NCBI RefSeq assembly: GCF_900142535.1 | Contig: NZ_FRBE01000009.1 | Span: 1-64,000 of the forward strand | Direction: 5' to 3' | Origin: Fibrobacter sp. UWEL | GTDB lineage: Bacteria > Fibrobacterota > Fibrobacteria > Fibrobacterales > Fibrobacteraceae | Length of the DNA: 64,000 nucleotides | Part shown: positions 53,168-62,131 of the stretch, in pieces | How positions within the stretch are numbered: the stretch's first letter is position 1 | Layout of the letters: every line of letters begins with the position of its first letter | Position numbers and translations under genes: made by a program | The notes under the pieces: model-generated | Database searches by the model: none | The model's input: only the letters and a program-made list of their open reading frames with translations | What the model was told of the DNA's origin: nothing

Positions 53168-54820
53168 TTACTTACCTACAGTAGGTTCGGCAGCCTTCCA
53201 TGCAGAGGGACCGTAGCCCATTGTCGTCACATTGGTACGATGGAGGCTAAAGCCAGCGCCATCGGCGTCCGTAAGACCAGCCCAGGCGTCGGAATACAGA
53301 GTTGCATCATGCCAAACGTAGAAGTACTTTGTAGCACCACTCTTGTCCTTGGAAGTAGAATAAGGTTCCTTCACAGCAATGGTTTCACCTCGGTTAGAAA
53401 GCTTACCGGAATAGGTGAAAATCTGAACATCGGCAGGAACTCCATAGGAGGAACGAACCAGATCAGGACCATAGCCCGGAACATTCACATCTTCCAGAGT
53501 TGCAGGAATCAAGAGAATACGACCATTTGCAGGAATTACATCATTGGGGCCAAATTCAATGTTCACACCTTCAACCTTCCAGCCCTTCTTTGCAGTAGTG
53601 CTATAGAGGGTAATGGGAGCGGCAGTTGCATTTACCAGTTCCAGGAATTCAAAGGGAAGCAGGCCCTTTTCATTCGGATGGTAATGAATTTCATCAATGT
53701 AAACAGAACCCAGCTTGAGAGCGGAGTTTGCAGCACCCGGAGTAGCTTCTGCCAGAGGACCTTGAGCAATAGAGCCATCAGCCACATCCACAGTACCGCT
53801 AACACCAGTACCAGCAGGAATCCAAATACTAGATTCCTGACCTTCGGCAAGGCCGTACAGATAGATTTCACCACCCTGATCGGAAACAACCAATTCCTTA
53901 CTGAAGGCGGTTGCACCATCCAGAACCAGATAGCCACCTGCGGGAACAACGCCTGCATTTACAGTCAAGGTGTCATCACGAAGCTTTACATACAAAGTCC
54001 AGCCGGAAACGTCTACATCCACAGTTCCTGCATTGTACAATTCAATCCAGGATGCTTCATAGCCTGCGGCTCCCAGAGCAGAAGGCTTCACTTCGTTAAT
54101 ACGAACTGTGTTTACGGCCTCGATACAAGCATCGTTGCCAACACCCGGATTACCATTGGGTGCAGCACTTGCACACCAGGAAACAGACTGAGCAGCGATG
54201 CCACCAGTATAAACTAGAGAGCGACCCTTACCATCAGCAAGGCTAGGCCAAGGAGGTTCACTGCTGAATGCACAAGTCACGTCACCTTCGCCACGGACCT
54301 TCACATTCACCACGCCACCTTCGTTTACCATCTTGCCAGTCATGCCGCCAAAGACACGACCTGCGAAAGTGGGATAGGTAGACTTGAACAAAGTTTCATC
54401 GTTCGTAACCACCACGTACTCGCCCTTTTTCAAGGGCTCAGCGGGGAAAGTAAAGTCCACATCACCGCTCAAATGCAAGGCGTAGTTCACCATGTTGTCC
54501 ATGTCGGAACCACCAGCGATATAGATTTCCACCCATTCCAGAGCAGATCCGCCAGCGGAGTTATACATAATCTCGGAGCAGGCCATCTGAGGTTCATCGG
54601 TTTCAGACAAGGAAGAACTGGAAACCAGAACGCTGTTACCAGCGGAAGAAGAGGTAGGAACGGCAGTATTTGCGGAAGAAAGACCGCCTACACCTGCAGA
54701 AGAAGTTGCAACCGGGTCACCAGACGGCTGAGTCGGAGATGACGGATCGTCAGAGCATGCGGCCATCATGGAAACGAGGGCAACGCCAGCACCTGCAGTA
54801 ATAATCTTTTTGATATCCAT
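53168..54820 (-). CDS. Lipoprotein with lamin-tail domains
   Basis: The 550-residue protein has a lipoprotein signal ending MMAAC (Cys about residue 22) and a Ser/Thr-rich linker (about 25-75). It has two clear and one weaker lamin-tail-like (LTD) units, each starting with an I-x-E-(I/V) strand: CSEIMYNSAGGSALEWVEIY, VRINEVKPSALGAAGYEASWIELYN and VYIDEIHYHPNEKGLLPFEFLELVN. LTD proteins are often secreted and found next to CotH or VTC genes. It is the last gene of the DUF4956-HlyD-TolC-VTC operon, 34 bp after VTC. The start at 54820 has AAAGGA upstream. It may display or bind the operon product on the cell surface (inference). Confidence 0.82.
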   Translation of the reverse strand: MDIKKIITAGAGVALVSMMAACSDDPSSPTQPSGDPVATSSAGVGGLSSANTAVPTSSSAGNSVLVSSSSLSETDEPQMACSEIMYNSAGGSALEWVEIYIAGGSDMDNMVNYALHLSGDVDFTFPAEPLKKGEYVVVTNDETLFKSTYPTFAGRVFGGMTGKMVNEGGVVNVKVRGEGDVTCAFSSEPPWPSLADGKGRSLVYTGGIAAQSVSWCASAAPNGNPGVGNDACIEAVNTVRINEVKPSALGAAGYEASWIELYNAGTVDVDVSGWTLYVKLRDDTLTVNAGVVPAGGYLVLDGATAFSKELVVSDQGGEIYLYGLAEGQESSIWIPAGTGVSGTVDVADGSIAQGPLAEATPGAANSALKLGSVYIDEIHYHPNEKGLLPFEFLELVNATAAPITLYSTTAKKGWKVEGVNIEFGPNDVIPANGRILLIPATLEDVNVPGYGPDLVRSSYGVPADVQIFTYSGKLSNRGETIAVKEPYSTSKDKSGATKYFYVWHDATLYSDAWAGLTDADGAGFSLHRTNVTTMGYGPSAWKAAEPTVGK

Positions 54821-54854
54821 AGGAGACATCCTTTATGAGAGTATTTTCTCTATA

Positions 54855-55685
54855 TTACAAATTTTCTTCCAGAGTCGTACCAAGTTTTGTCCAGTAGGGG
54901 GTCTTGAAACGACGAGGATTTTCATAAATTCGCTGCCATTCCGCGGCGGCATTACCAAACTTGGAGAATCCGCCCTGTTTTAAGTTCAGGAATCGGATCA
55001 AGTCAATCATCCAGTAGGGCACCTGAGAGCAGGGACACTTCAGTTCCAATACGGCATCACAACCCGGCAAGAAGAATCGGGGAATACCCGTAGATTGCAT
55101 ATAGTGGGGATCCACCGTATAGTCGAAACCGTTTTCTTCGCGGAAACGCATGCCAGTATCGATAGTCACGCGGGAGTATTCTTCACGGAGGCCAAACCAG
55201 GCACGACGCTTATATTGAGTCAACAGACGAGGATGAGCGCCATGAAGTTCAGTCTTGTACAAGAAGTCCTTCAAATACTTACGGTCTTTTTCACCCTTGC
55301 AAGGCCATTCGTCTGGAGTCATATGCCAGACTTCGCCAGGATTAATTCCCTTAATAGTAGCGCGGCTCTTATAGCAAATGCTCTTAATCTTACGTTTCAC
55401 CTCAAAGTGGAACGTACCATCCTGTGCAGGATGCTCACCGTAAGTGCGGATACGCATATTAAAGCGATCCAACAACTGTTTTTTCTTCCAACCCAGGAAC
55501 GTCCAGGAGGGAGTATCCAAATACAGATTGGTAATCCAGTAGAATCCACCAGGTGTAATTTTGGAGTAGTAGTCTTCTTCGCAATAGGGAGCAATGAAGG
55601 CGCCGATCTTATCGGCCCATTCCACAGGGATGTGGTACTTCAGCTCGAAGCGTTCGAGAAGACTAAATCCGCGGGCTTCTGCCAT
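54855..55685 (-). CDS. VTC-domain protein, putative polyphosphate polymerase
   Basis: The 276-residue protein shows the VTC/CYTH-like tunnel-fold motifs in order: RFELKYHIP (12-20), MRIRTYG (77-83), HFEVKRK (93-99), KSRATI (106-111), SRVTIDTGMRF (171-181), AVLELKC (211-217) and a late FSKFG. The basic residues and the acidic E-x-K pairs match those that bind nucleotide, metal and polyphosphate in yeast Vtc4. It has no signal peptide, so it acts in the cytoplasm, perhaps docked to DUF4956. It starts 1 bp after the TolC-like gene. Activity is inferred from motifs only. Confidence 0.88.
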   Translation of the reverse strand: MAEARGFSLLERFELKYHIPVEWADKIGAFIAPYCEEDYYSKITPGGFYWITNLYLDTPSWTFLGWKKKQLLDRFNMRIRTYGEHPAQDGTFHFEVKRKIKSICYKSRATIKGINPGEVWHMTPDEWPCKGEKDRKYLKDFLYKTELHGAHPRLLTQYKRRAWFGLREEYSRVTIDTGMRFREENGFDYTVDPHYMQSTGIPRFFLPGCDAVLELKCPCSQVPYWMIDLIRFLNLKQGGFSKFGNAAAEWQRIYENPRRFKTPYWTKLGTTLEENL

Positions 55686-55686
55686 A

Positions 55687-57066
55687 TTACTTCAGGCCCT
55701 TCTGGAGGTGATTCAGCACGCCTTCCTCGGAGAGGACGCCTGCATACTGAAGCAAAGCCAAGTAGCGGTTATAGATTTCGTTTTCCAGCTTGATAGCTTT
55801 CACATTGCTGGCGATAGCGCTTTCGCGTGCACGAAGCTGCAGCAAGGGATCAGAGCCAGCGTTCTTGGCAAACTGTTCAAAAATGCTATTGGAAGTAACC
55901 TGTTCCACAAATTCCTTCTGGACCTTCCACTGGGATACCAGAGAATTGATTTCTTCCACCAGCTTTGCAACCTTCTGGTTGATATCACGGACATCATCCA
56001 TGTAATCACCTTCTGCATCCAGGTCTGCCACCTGAGCGCGAAGCTGACTATCCTTGTTACTATCGAAGAACGGCAGACGGAAAGCAAGGTTTGCAAAGAA
56101 CTTATCGGCAGTCTTGCGATTGTCTGTTTCGGGAACGAGAACTCGTGCGGTAGAAGTACAGCCTAGCTGGCTTGTACAACCCGTTTCCTTTTCAAATTCA
56201 CTCTTGTAATCGGAATAAGAACCAGTACCGTAAACATCATAGGCATCCAGGTCCTTATACTTTTCCATCATAGATTCAATCTTCATGGAATAGCCGATGC
56301 CAATGTGAGAGATGTAATCACGGTCGCTAGCCATATCCTGGCGAGCCTTGGACTTTTCTTCCTTCAGCTTACCGGCAGCCATAGCCATCAGGGGGAAGTT
56401 TTCGTCAACAGTAACGCCACCTTCCAGCTGCTTAATCACATCTTCAATGGAGGGGAGCCAGGAGGAATCCAGTTCTACAGTATCAAAATCAGGAACCCAC
56501 TGGTGGAGCTTCACTGTGTAGAATTCAAGGGAAGTGCTATCGCTAATCAGTTCTGCACGAAGGTCAGCTTCTTTCTCGATTGCATCCATCAGTTCCTGGG
56601 GATTAAAACTAGGAGAACCAGACTTCAGGTGAAGGACTTCAATACGATCCAGATTTACCTGGTACAGTTCCTTGGTCAGCTGATTCATACGCTGACGCAG
56701 CAAGTAGTGGATGCCACGTTCATAGCGGTCATACAGGAGAACACCACGGTCCGCAGCCAAATGGGCTTTCTGATAAGCAGCCTGTGCTTCCCAGTGATCA
56801 CGATCTGCAGAACCTTCGCCAAAGGCCTTGGGAACGACACGAAGTTCAAAGTCATGAGATGCAAAACTGAAGCCATCCAGCTTGTAGCGCAATTCCAACT
56901 TGTCCCAAAGTTTGGTACTTCTTCCAGTAGAAGTCATTTCTGCGCGTTTCTGGGCAGTCTGGTAACGCGGGTCATCATCCACAGACTTAATCAGCTTATC
57001 CCAAGTAAGGGGACTTGCAAAAGCTGCAGCGGACAATGCTAGAGTTGCCAAGCCAAACTTATTCAT
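55687..57066 (-). CDS. TolC-like outer-membrane factor of the VTC operon
   Basis: The 459-residue protein has a signal peptide (about 1-17, ending AAFAS). Long heptad-like helices (e.g. LLRQRMNQLTKELYQVNLDRIEVLHLK and DVRDINQKVAKLVEEINSLVSQWKV) are separated by beta-strand segments, the TolC-repeat pattern, although divergent. A short insert with two Cys (ETGCTSQLGCTSTA) could form a disulfide. It lies between the HlyD-like adaptor and VTC. AGGT precedes the ATG at 57066. Confidence 0.72.
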   Translation of the reverse strand: MNKFGLATLALSAAAFASPLTWDKLIKSVDDDPRYQTAQKRAEMTSTGRSTKLWDKLELRYKLDGFSFASHDFELRVVPKAFGEGSADRDHWEAQAAYQKAHLAADRGVLLYDRYERGIHYLLRQRMNQLTKELYQVNLDRIEVLHLKSGSPSFNPQELMDAIEKEADLRAELISDSTSLEFYTVKLHQWVPDFDTVELDSSWLPSIEDVIKQLEGGVTVDENFPLMAMAAGKLKEEKSKARQDMASDRDYISHIGIGYSMKIESMMEKYKDLDAYDVYGTGSYSDYKSEFEKETGCTSQLGCTSTARVLVPETDNRKTADKFFANLAFRLPFFDSNKDSQLRAQVADLDAEGDYMDDVRDINQKVAKLVEEINSLVSQWKVQKEFVEQVTSNSIFEQFAKNAGSDPLLQLRARESAIASNVKAIKLENEIYNRYLALLQYAGVLSEEGVLNHLQKGLK

Positions 57067-57120
57067 AAACACTACCTAATAATTAATTCTGGTTTCTACG
57101 ATTCAAACATCCACAAACAA

Positions 57121-57174
57121 TCTCTGAGCCCAATACTCAAAAATGTATTACTCAGAAAACGCACTACTCAGAGA
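57121..57174. repeat. Short direct and inverted repeats between HlyD-like and TolC-like genes
   Basis: On the minus strand TCTGAGTA recurs with a period of about 16 nt (TCTGAGTA, TCTGAGTA, TTGAGTA). The outer TCTCTGAG/CTCAGAGA (57121-57128 and 57167-57174) is an inverted repeat. It fills the 97-bp gap inside the VTC operon. Confidence 0.55.
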
Positions 57175-58228
57175 TAGTCACCATCTCACCCAAAAGGAAC
57201 GGATTCTCTTCGGGAATCTTGATAATCACTTCACGACCGTGGATAGGCATTTCAGGCATCTTCCACATACGCATGGGGAATTCAACGATACGGCTGGACA
57301 GACCAACCACTTCGCCCTTAATAGCCTTGCCGGTACCACCCAAGGTACGGACCTTAACCGTTTCGCCAACGTCCATACGCTGGTACATACGTTCGTGAAT
57401 GTAGCCACGAACCAGAGTGGGAGACTTATGGGTCAAGGTCACCACCGGAGCAAAGCTGGACATCTTTTCACCGTCGCGAGCATTCACAGAGCCCACAACC
57501 CAGTCTTCCTTAGCAACCTGAACCAGTTCTTCCTGCTGCTTCTGAAGTTCAGCAAGTTCCTTCTTCAGGTTTTCCACTTCGGTAGCACCGGCACTCTTCT
57601 GGAGGCGACCACTACTCTTGAGGAGCTTGATCTGTTCGTTAGCATTAGCCTGGAGAACAGCAAGTTCGTTCTTCAAGCTCTTGATGCGAAGGACTGTTGC
57701 GTCGCTGCCATCGTTCTGAGCGTTGGAACCCTTCAGGCTCTTCAGCTTGGCGGTAATTTCCTTGTTTCTCTGGTATTCAGTTTCCAGATTACGAATTTCG
57801 GACTTGAGGGTCAAGCTGCGAGAAGAAAGATCAGCCTTCACTTCGGCTACCTTCTGGTCAATTTCTGCAGTAGACAAGCTGCTGCGACCTTCAATAGCAT
57901 CCAGTTCGCGGGTCAACTCGGTAATACGGAGCACCAGATCCGGACGGTTCAGTTCTACAATGGTGTCACCAGCATGAATGGACTGGCCAGGCATCACATG
58001 TACCTTCACCACTTCAGTGGGGCTGGGCAGGCTAATGGTGGTTTCAGTAGCTTCAGCGATGCCCTGGAACATAGAGGCCTTGCCAGCAAACATGAAACCC
58101 ATCACAATAACAATCACAATGCTCAAGCACCAAGCGTAAATCAGTTTGTGCTTGTAGGCGTGAGCCACGCCAGCATTGGACTTGTGCTTATTCCAGAAAA
58201 TGTCGAAAGCTTCTTCAATCTTATTCAT
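57164..58228 (-). CDS. HlyD-family membrane-fusion protein of the VTC operon
   Basis: The 354-residue protein has a cytoplasmic N-terminus, one transmembrane helix (about 31-50) and a first biotinyl-lipoyl half with LPSPTEVVKVHVMPGQSIHAGDTIV. A long coiled-coil hairpin (about 100-245) follows, then a second half (EDWVVGSVNARDGEKMSSF) and a beta-barrel domain. It should span the periplasm between an inner-membrane partner and the TolC-like protein. The only inner-membrane candidate in the operon is DUF4956. GGAGAG precedes the ATG. Confidence 0.85.
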   Translation of the reverse strand: MNKIEEAFDIFWNKHKSNAGVAHAYKHKLIYAWCLSIVIVIVMGFMFAGKASMFQGIAEATETTISLPSPTEVVKVHVMPGQSIHAGDTIVELNRPDLVLRITELTRELDAIEGRSSLSTAEIDQKVAEVKADLSSRSLTLKSEIRNLETEYQRNKEITAKLKSLKGSNAQNDGSDATVLRIKSLKNELAVLQANANEQIKLLKSSGRLQKSAGATEVENLKKELAELQKQQEELVQVAKEDWVVGSVNARDGEKMSSFAPVVTLTHKSPTLVRGYIHERMYQRMDVGETVKVRTLGGTGKAIKGEVVGLSSRIVEFPMRMWKMPEMPIHGREVIIKIPEENPFLLGEMVTISE

Positions 58229-58240
58229 GATTCACTCTCC

Positions 58241-58924
58241 TTACATTTCCGTGGTGGCGTCCTGCATCATGAACGCGATGTCTGAGATACCTTCGATTGC
58301 AGAAAGTTCCTTAATGATTTCTGCAGCGGGCTTGTTAGCGCGAAGACGGATCTGATAAGCGCAATCCACACGAGCACCGCCATCCACCTCACGCATAGTG
58401 ATGAGAATGTAAGTCTTAAGATTCTTGCGAAGGACGTCTTCAATAGCCAGACGGGGAGCGGATTCGTTGGGCAATGCGAAACGGAGCATACCATCAAAGA
58501 AGTGCTTGGTACCAAGACCAGTACGGGAAATCAGGAAAGCAACGAGGCAGAAAGCCACAGTACCACCGAGAGCAGCACCCCAGGCATAAACACCGCAACC
58601 AATACCGGCGCCCAAGGAAGCGAAGATAAACATAATGTCGCGGGGATCCTTAAAGCTGGTACGGAAACGAACCACGGAAAGGGCACCCATCATACCAAGG
58701 CCACGGCCCACATTGTCACCGATGGCGGACATCACCATAGCGGCAACTACAGAACTCAAAACAATACCCTGAACGAAATTACGAGAGTAAGAAAGGCCAA
58801 GGAAGGTCTTTTCGTATGTCCAGGCGATGACGGAGGAAAGGATAAAGGCCAGAATGAGAGTATAGGCCAGAGTGATAAGAGATGCGTTGGCAGTGCCAGA
58901 TTGGACCGCTAAAAGGTCGAGCAT
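58241..58924 (-). CDS. DUF4956 membrane protein
   Basis: The 227-residue protein has about four hydrophobic helices in its first 130 residues: LITLAYTLILAFILSSVIAW, VQGIVLSSVVAAMVMSAIGD and IMFIFASLGAGIGCGVYAWG onward. A conserved MMGALSVVRFRTSFKDPRD loop lies between helices, and a soluble ferredoxin-like C-terminus (about 150-227) ends it. The loop R-F-R-T-x-x-K-D-P-R-D is typical of DUF4956. Members co-occur with VTC-domain proteins across bacteria, and a membrane partner or conduit role has been suggested but not shown. It is the first gene of the operon, with GGAG 6 nt before the ATG. Confidence 0.88.
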   Translation of the reverse strand: MLDLLAVQSGTANASLITLAYTLILAFILSSVIAWTYEKTFLGLSYSRNFVQGIVLSSVVAAMVMSAIGDNVGRGLGMMGALSVVRFRTSFKDPRDIMFIFASLGAGIGCGVYAWGAALGGTVAFCLVAFLISRTGLGTKHFFDGMLRFALPNESAPRLAIEDVLRKNLKTYILITMREVDGGARVDCAYQIRLRANKPAAEIIKELSAIEGISDIAFMMQDATTEM

Positions 58925-59107
58925 AGAGACTCCGTTTCGGTTTATAACAATTACACCCCATAATTTACTTTAAAAACGCCATTTTTCGGGCATTTTTTGT
59001 GTAAAAATGGTTGAACAAAAACCAAAGAAATCTCTAAATAGGAATCATTTTGGGAATAAAATGCCCTATTTTAACACACCCAAGTTCAAAATATAAAAAA
59101 GTGACAA

Positions 59108-59140
59108 TTTCGTACGTGAAGTTCATCACATTTTACGAAA
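59108..59140 (-). terminator. Possible terminator after batB
   Basis: TTTCGTA-C-GTGA pairs with TCAC-ATTT-TACGAAA (7 + 4 bp with an internal loop). On the minus strand a TTTTTTA run follows 7 nt later. It lies just past the batB stop. The rest of 58925-59147 is AT-rich and presumably carries the promoter of the VTC operon. Confidence 0.5.
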
Positions 59141-59147
59141 AATAAAA

Positions 59148-60176
59148 TTAACTAAATCGCCCTGCAGTCTGCTTACGACGACGACCTCTTTCGGAGATTA
59201 AGGCTTCCAGCAGGAACAGCAAAGCGGCCATTCCAAGGAAAATCTGATAGCGATCCTGATAGTTTTCCATACGGTCACTGGATTGTTCCTTTTTCTCCAA
59301 AGTTGCGATTTCGGTCAGCACCTTCTGGAGCTGGAATTCACCGGGACTAGCATAGAAGTACAGACCGCCAGTCACATTTGCAATTTCCTGAAGAGTTCCG
59401 TCTTCCAGGCGAGTTGTCACAATATTGCCCTGTGCATCCTTCTTGTAGGCTACATCTCCATTTCTGGAGGGAACAGGAATAGGCACGCCTTCGCGAGAAC
59501 CAATACCGATGGTATAAATGCGGATACCCATTTCGGCCGCTTCCTTGGCCGCATTTACAGCGGCAGCTTCCAGTTCTTCACCGTCACTCATGAGAATCAT
59601 GACAGAATACTGGCCGCCACTGTTGGAATTGCGATAAAGATCCATACCCTTGCGTATTGCACGTTCCAGATTGGTACCAGGCATAAGCCAGCCAGGATTC
59701 AATTCGCGCAGCATGGACTGAACCGTACCATAATCCAAAGTGAGAGGTACCATGACCTGAGCTTCGCCAGAGAAAGCCACCAGCCCCACACGGTCGCCAC
59801 TTAAGGATTCCAGGAATGCAGAGATTTCATGACGGCTACGAGTCAAGCGATTGGGTTTAATGTCTTCTGCCAACATGGAAAGAGAAATATCCTGCAAGAG
59901 AACAAGATCAAGGCCACGGCGTTCAATATGTTCCATCTTGTGCCCCCATTGCGGACGAGCAAGCGCAACAAACAGGAAAGCAATGGCTAAAAGAAGGATA
60001 AGAGCCTTAGCAAGACGACGCCAGGGAGAATGGGACGTGGAAAGCTTCGGCAACATGGTCAAGGACACAAATCGTGCAGCCAGTTTCTTACGACGATGGT
60101 TGGCGTACAGGAACAGAAGGGCAAATAACGGGAGGGAAAGTAAGCCCCACAAGAACATCGGTTCAGCAAAACGCAT
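59148..60176 (-). CDS. batB: BatB-like VWA-domain membrane protein
   Basis: The 342-residue protein has two N-terminal helices (about 8-25 and 58-76), a von Willebrand A domain (about 95-290) and a C-terminal helix (about 312-330). The MIDAS motif is DISLSM (about 97-102), with SGDRVGLVAFSGEAQ and MILMSDGEE following. It is preceded by the family-typical LARPQWGHKMEHIERRGLDLVLLQD. It lies 15 bp after batA. With MoxR, BatA, BatD and BatE such proteins support envelope integrity and aerotolerance. Confidence 0.88.
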   Translation of the reverse strand: MRFAEPMFLWGLLSLPLFALLFLYANHRRKKLAARFVSLTMLPKLSTSHSPWRRLAKALILLLAIAFLFVALARPQWGHKMEHIERRGLDLVLLQDISLSMLAEDIKPNRLTRSRHEISAFLESLSGDRVGLVAFSGEAQVMVPLTLDYGTVQSMLRELNPGWLMPGTNLERAIRKGMDLYRNSNSGGQYSVMILMSDGEELEAAAVNAAKEAAEMGIRIYTIGIGSREGVPIPVPSRNGDVAYKKDAQGNIVTTRLEDGTLQEIANVTGGLYFYASPGEFQLQKVLTEIATLEKKEQSSDRMENYQDRYQIFLGMAALLFLLEALISERGRRRKQTAGRFS

Positions 60177-60191
60177 AATTCGTACCTTCCA

Positions 60192-61292
60192 TTAGGGGAT
60201 TCGGACAAAGCGAGTATTGGCAAGCAGGAGTTCTAGGAGAATTAGGATTGCACCCACCAGAAGCCAGGGGTAGAACTTTTCTGCATAGCGGGCGTAGGCA
60301 ATAGTTTCGATTTCCGTCTTTTCCAATTCATCAATTTCGGAATAAATCTTTTCCAGATCAGCTTTATTCTGAGCGCGATAGAAACGTCCACCAGTCTTAC
60401 CCGCAATATTCTTCAAAGCATCTTCATCAATGCTCATTTCCGCAGGAACAGGCACTTCAACCCAGGAGGCGCCACCAAAGAAAGACGCCTGAGGAACAAG
60501 AACATTACCCTGCTTCAAGCCTACACCAATAGTATAAACCTTCACCCCCAGAGACTTAGCCACTTCTGCGGCACGGTCCGGAGAAACGATGCTGGCGTTA
60601 TCCTTACCATCCGTCAGGAGCACAACCACCTTGGATTTGGCATTGGATTTCTGCAAGCGAGCCAGAGCATTCATCAGGCCGTCGCCAATAGCAGTACTGG
60701 AACCTATGGTAGAATCCTTAGCCAGGTCATCCGTGGCCTTCAGGATTTCCAATAAGGAGCCATAATCCAAAGTCAAGGGACACTGAGTAAAAGCGCGAGA
60801 GCCAAAAGCGGAAAGGCCAATACGGTCCGCATGTCGCTTCTGGATGAATTCAGAAATCACGTCCTGTGCATATCCCAGACGGCTATACTTCCAGTATTCG
60901 CCAGACTTGTAGAACTTTTCAGCATCCATACGCTTCACCTTGGACATTTCCTCACGGGTCAGCATATCAATGGTACCCATGGAGCCAGAAACGTCCAGAG
61001 CAAGCATAATATCCACACCATCCGTAGAAGTATATTCCACTTCCATGGAATTCTGGGGACGGGCAAGAGCCACCACAAAGGCGCACAGGGCAAGAAGCCT
61101 CAAAGCGGGAACAATATGACGAAGACGAACTCGATTGCTGGGAGCAGCCTTACGGGCGATCGAAAGAGCAGGGAACTTAATAGTACTCTTGCGGCTACGA
61201 TTACGATAGATGTACGAAGCGATCAGAACAGGAACCAGAAGTAAAAGCCAGAAGGCTTCGGGATTCTGAAAATGTAAAGATCCAATATCCAT
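60192..61292 (-). CDS. batA: BatA-like VWA-domain membrane protein
   Basis: The 366-residue protein has the same layout as batB: helices at about 14-31 and 62-80, a VWA domain with MIDAS motif DVSGSMG (about 99-105), RIGLSAFGSRAFTQCPLTLDYG and VVLLTDGKDNAS, and a C-terminal helix (about 343-360). The start has GGAG five nt upstream. It lies about 55 bp after the amino-acid transporter ATPase gene, but there is no obvious terminator between them. moxR is not in the window. Confidence 0.9.
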   Translation of the reverse strand: MDIGSLHFQNPEAFWLLLLVPVLIASYIYRNRSRKSTIKFPALSIARKAAPSNRVRLRHIVPALRLLALCAFVVALARPQNSMEVEYTSTDGVDIMLALDVSGSMGTIDMLTREEMSKVKRMDAEKFYKSGEYWKYSRLGYAQDVISEFIQKRHADRIGLSAFGSRAFTQCPLTLDYGSLLEILKATDDLAKDSTIGSSTAIGDGLMNALARLQKSNAKSKVVVLLTDGKDNASIVSPDRAAEVAKSLGVKVYTIGVGLKQGNVLVPQASFFGGASWVEVPVPAEMSIDEDALKNIAGKTGGRFYRAQNKADLEKIYSEIDELEKTEIETIAYARYAEKFYPWLLVGAILILLELLLANTRFVRIP

Positions 61293-61346
61293 TATTTCTC
61301 CGAAAAAACAGCAATCAGTTTTCTAATGCGGAATGAATATACAAAA

Positions 61347-62120
61347 TTAGCCCTGGGCAAACCTGCTCAAGAAACTTGCCAATCTTTCGTTCCCGGACTG
61401 GTTAAACACGAAGTCCGGAGAGCCCTGTTCCACAATGACACCCTGATCCATGAAAATCACCTTGTTGGCCACATCGCGAGCAAAAGCCATTTCGTGAGTG
61501 ACAATAACCATGGTCATTTTCTGGTCTGCAAGGCCCTTGATAATCTTAAGAACTTCACCGGTCAATTCCGGATCCAAAGCACTGGTCGGTTCATCAAAGA
61601 AAAGGATTTTAGGTTGCATGGCAAGAGCGCGTGCAATAGAGACACGCTGCTGCTGGCCACCGGAGAGTTCGCAGGGATAAGCCTTTTCCTTAGAGCCCAG
61701 CCCCATCTGTTCCAACAGTTTGCGACCACGTTCACGGGCCTCCTGACGATTGATACCCAATACCCGTACGGGAGCAATCGTCAAGTTTTGAAGAACAGTA
61801 AGGTGGGGGAACAGATTGAAGTTCTGGAATACAAGACCCGTAGAAAGTCGAATTTCACGAAGGACACTAGCGGGAGCATACTTGGCCAAGCCCTTCTTAT
61901 CCACACCCACAATCATGTTCTTTCCGTTTACGGAAACTTCACCAGCATTCATAGTTTCCAGCTGGGTAATGCAACGGAGTAGCGTAGACTTACCAGACCC
62001 AGAAGGACCAATGATAGAGAGAACTTCTCCTTCGCACAAGTCAAAGGAGATATCCTTCAGGACATGATTATCCCCGAAGGATTTTTTCAAATGCTTAACT
62101 TCCAACACTGCGTTACTCAT
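61347..62120 (-). CDS. Polar amino-acid ABC transporter, ATP-binding subunit
   Basis: The 257-residue ATPase has Walker A GPSGSGKSTLLRC (about 38-50), a Q-loop, the signature LSGGQQQRVSIARALAM, Walker B ILFFDEPTSALDPELTGEV and the switch VTHEMAFARDVANKVIFMD. This is the GlnQ/HisP type. GGGAGG precedes the ATG. It lies 11 bp after its permease and is the last gene of the import operon. Confidence 0.95.
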   Translation of the reverse strand: MSNAVLEVKHLKKSFGDNHVLKDISFDLCEGEVLSIIGPSGSGKSTLLRCITQLETMNAGEVSVNGKNMIVGVDKKGLAKYAPASVLREIRLSTGLVFQNFNLFPHLTVLQNLTIAPVRVLGINRQEARERGRKLLEQMGLGSKEKAYPCELSGGQQQRVSIARALAMQPKILFFDEPTSALDPELTGEVLKIIKGLADQKMTMVIVTHEMAFARDVANKVIFMDQGVIVEQGSPDFVFNQSGNERLASFLSRFAQG

Positions 62121-62131
62121 ATTGCCCTCCC

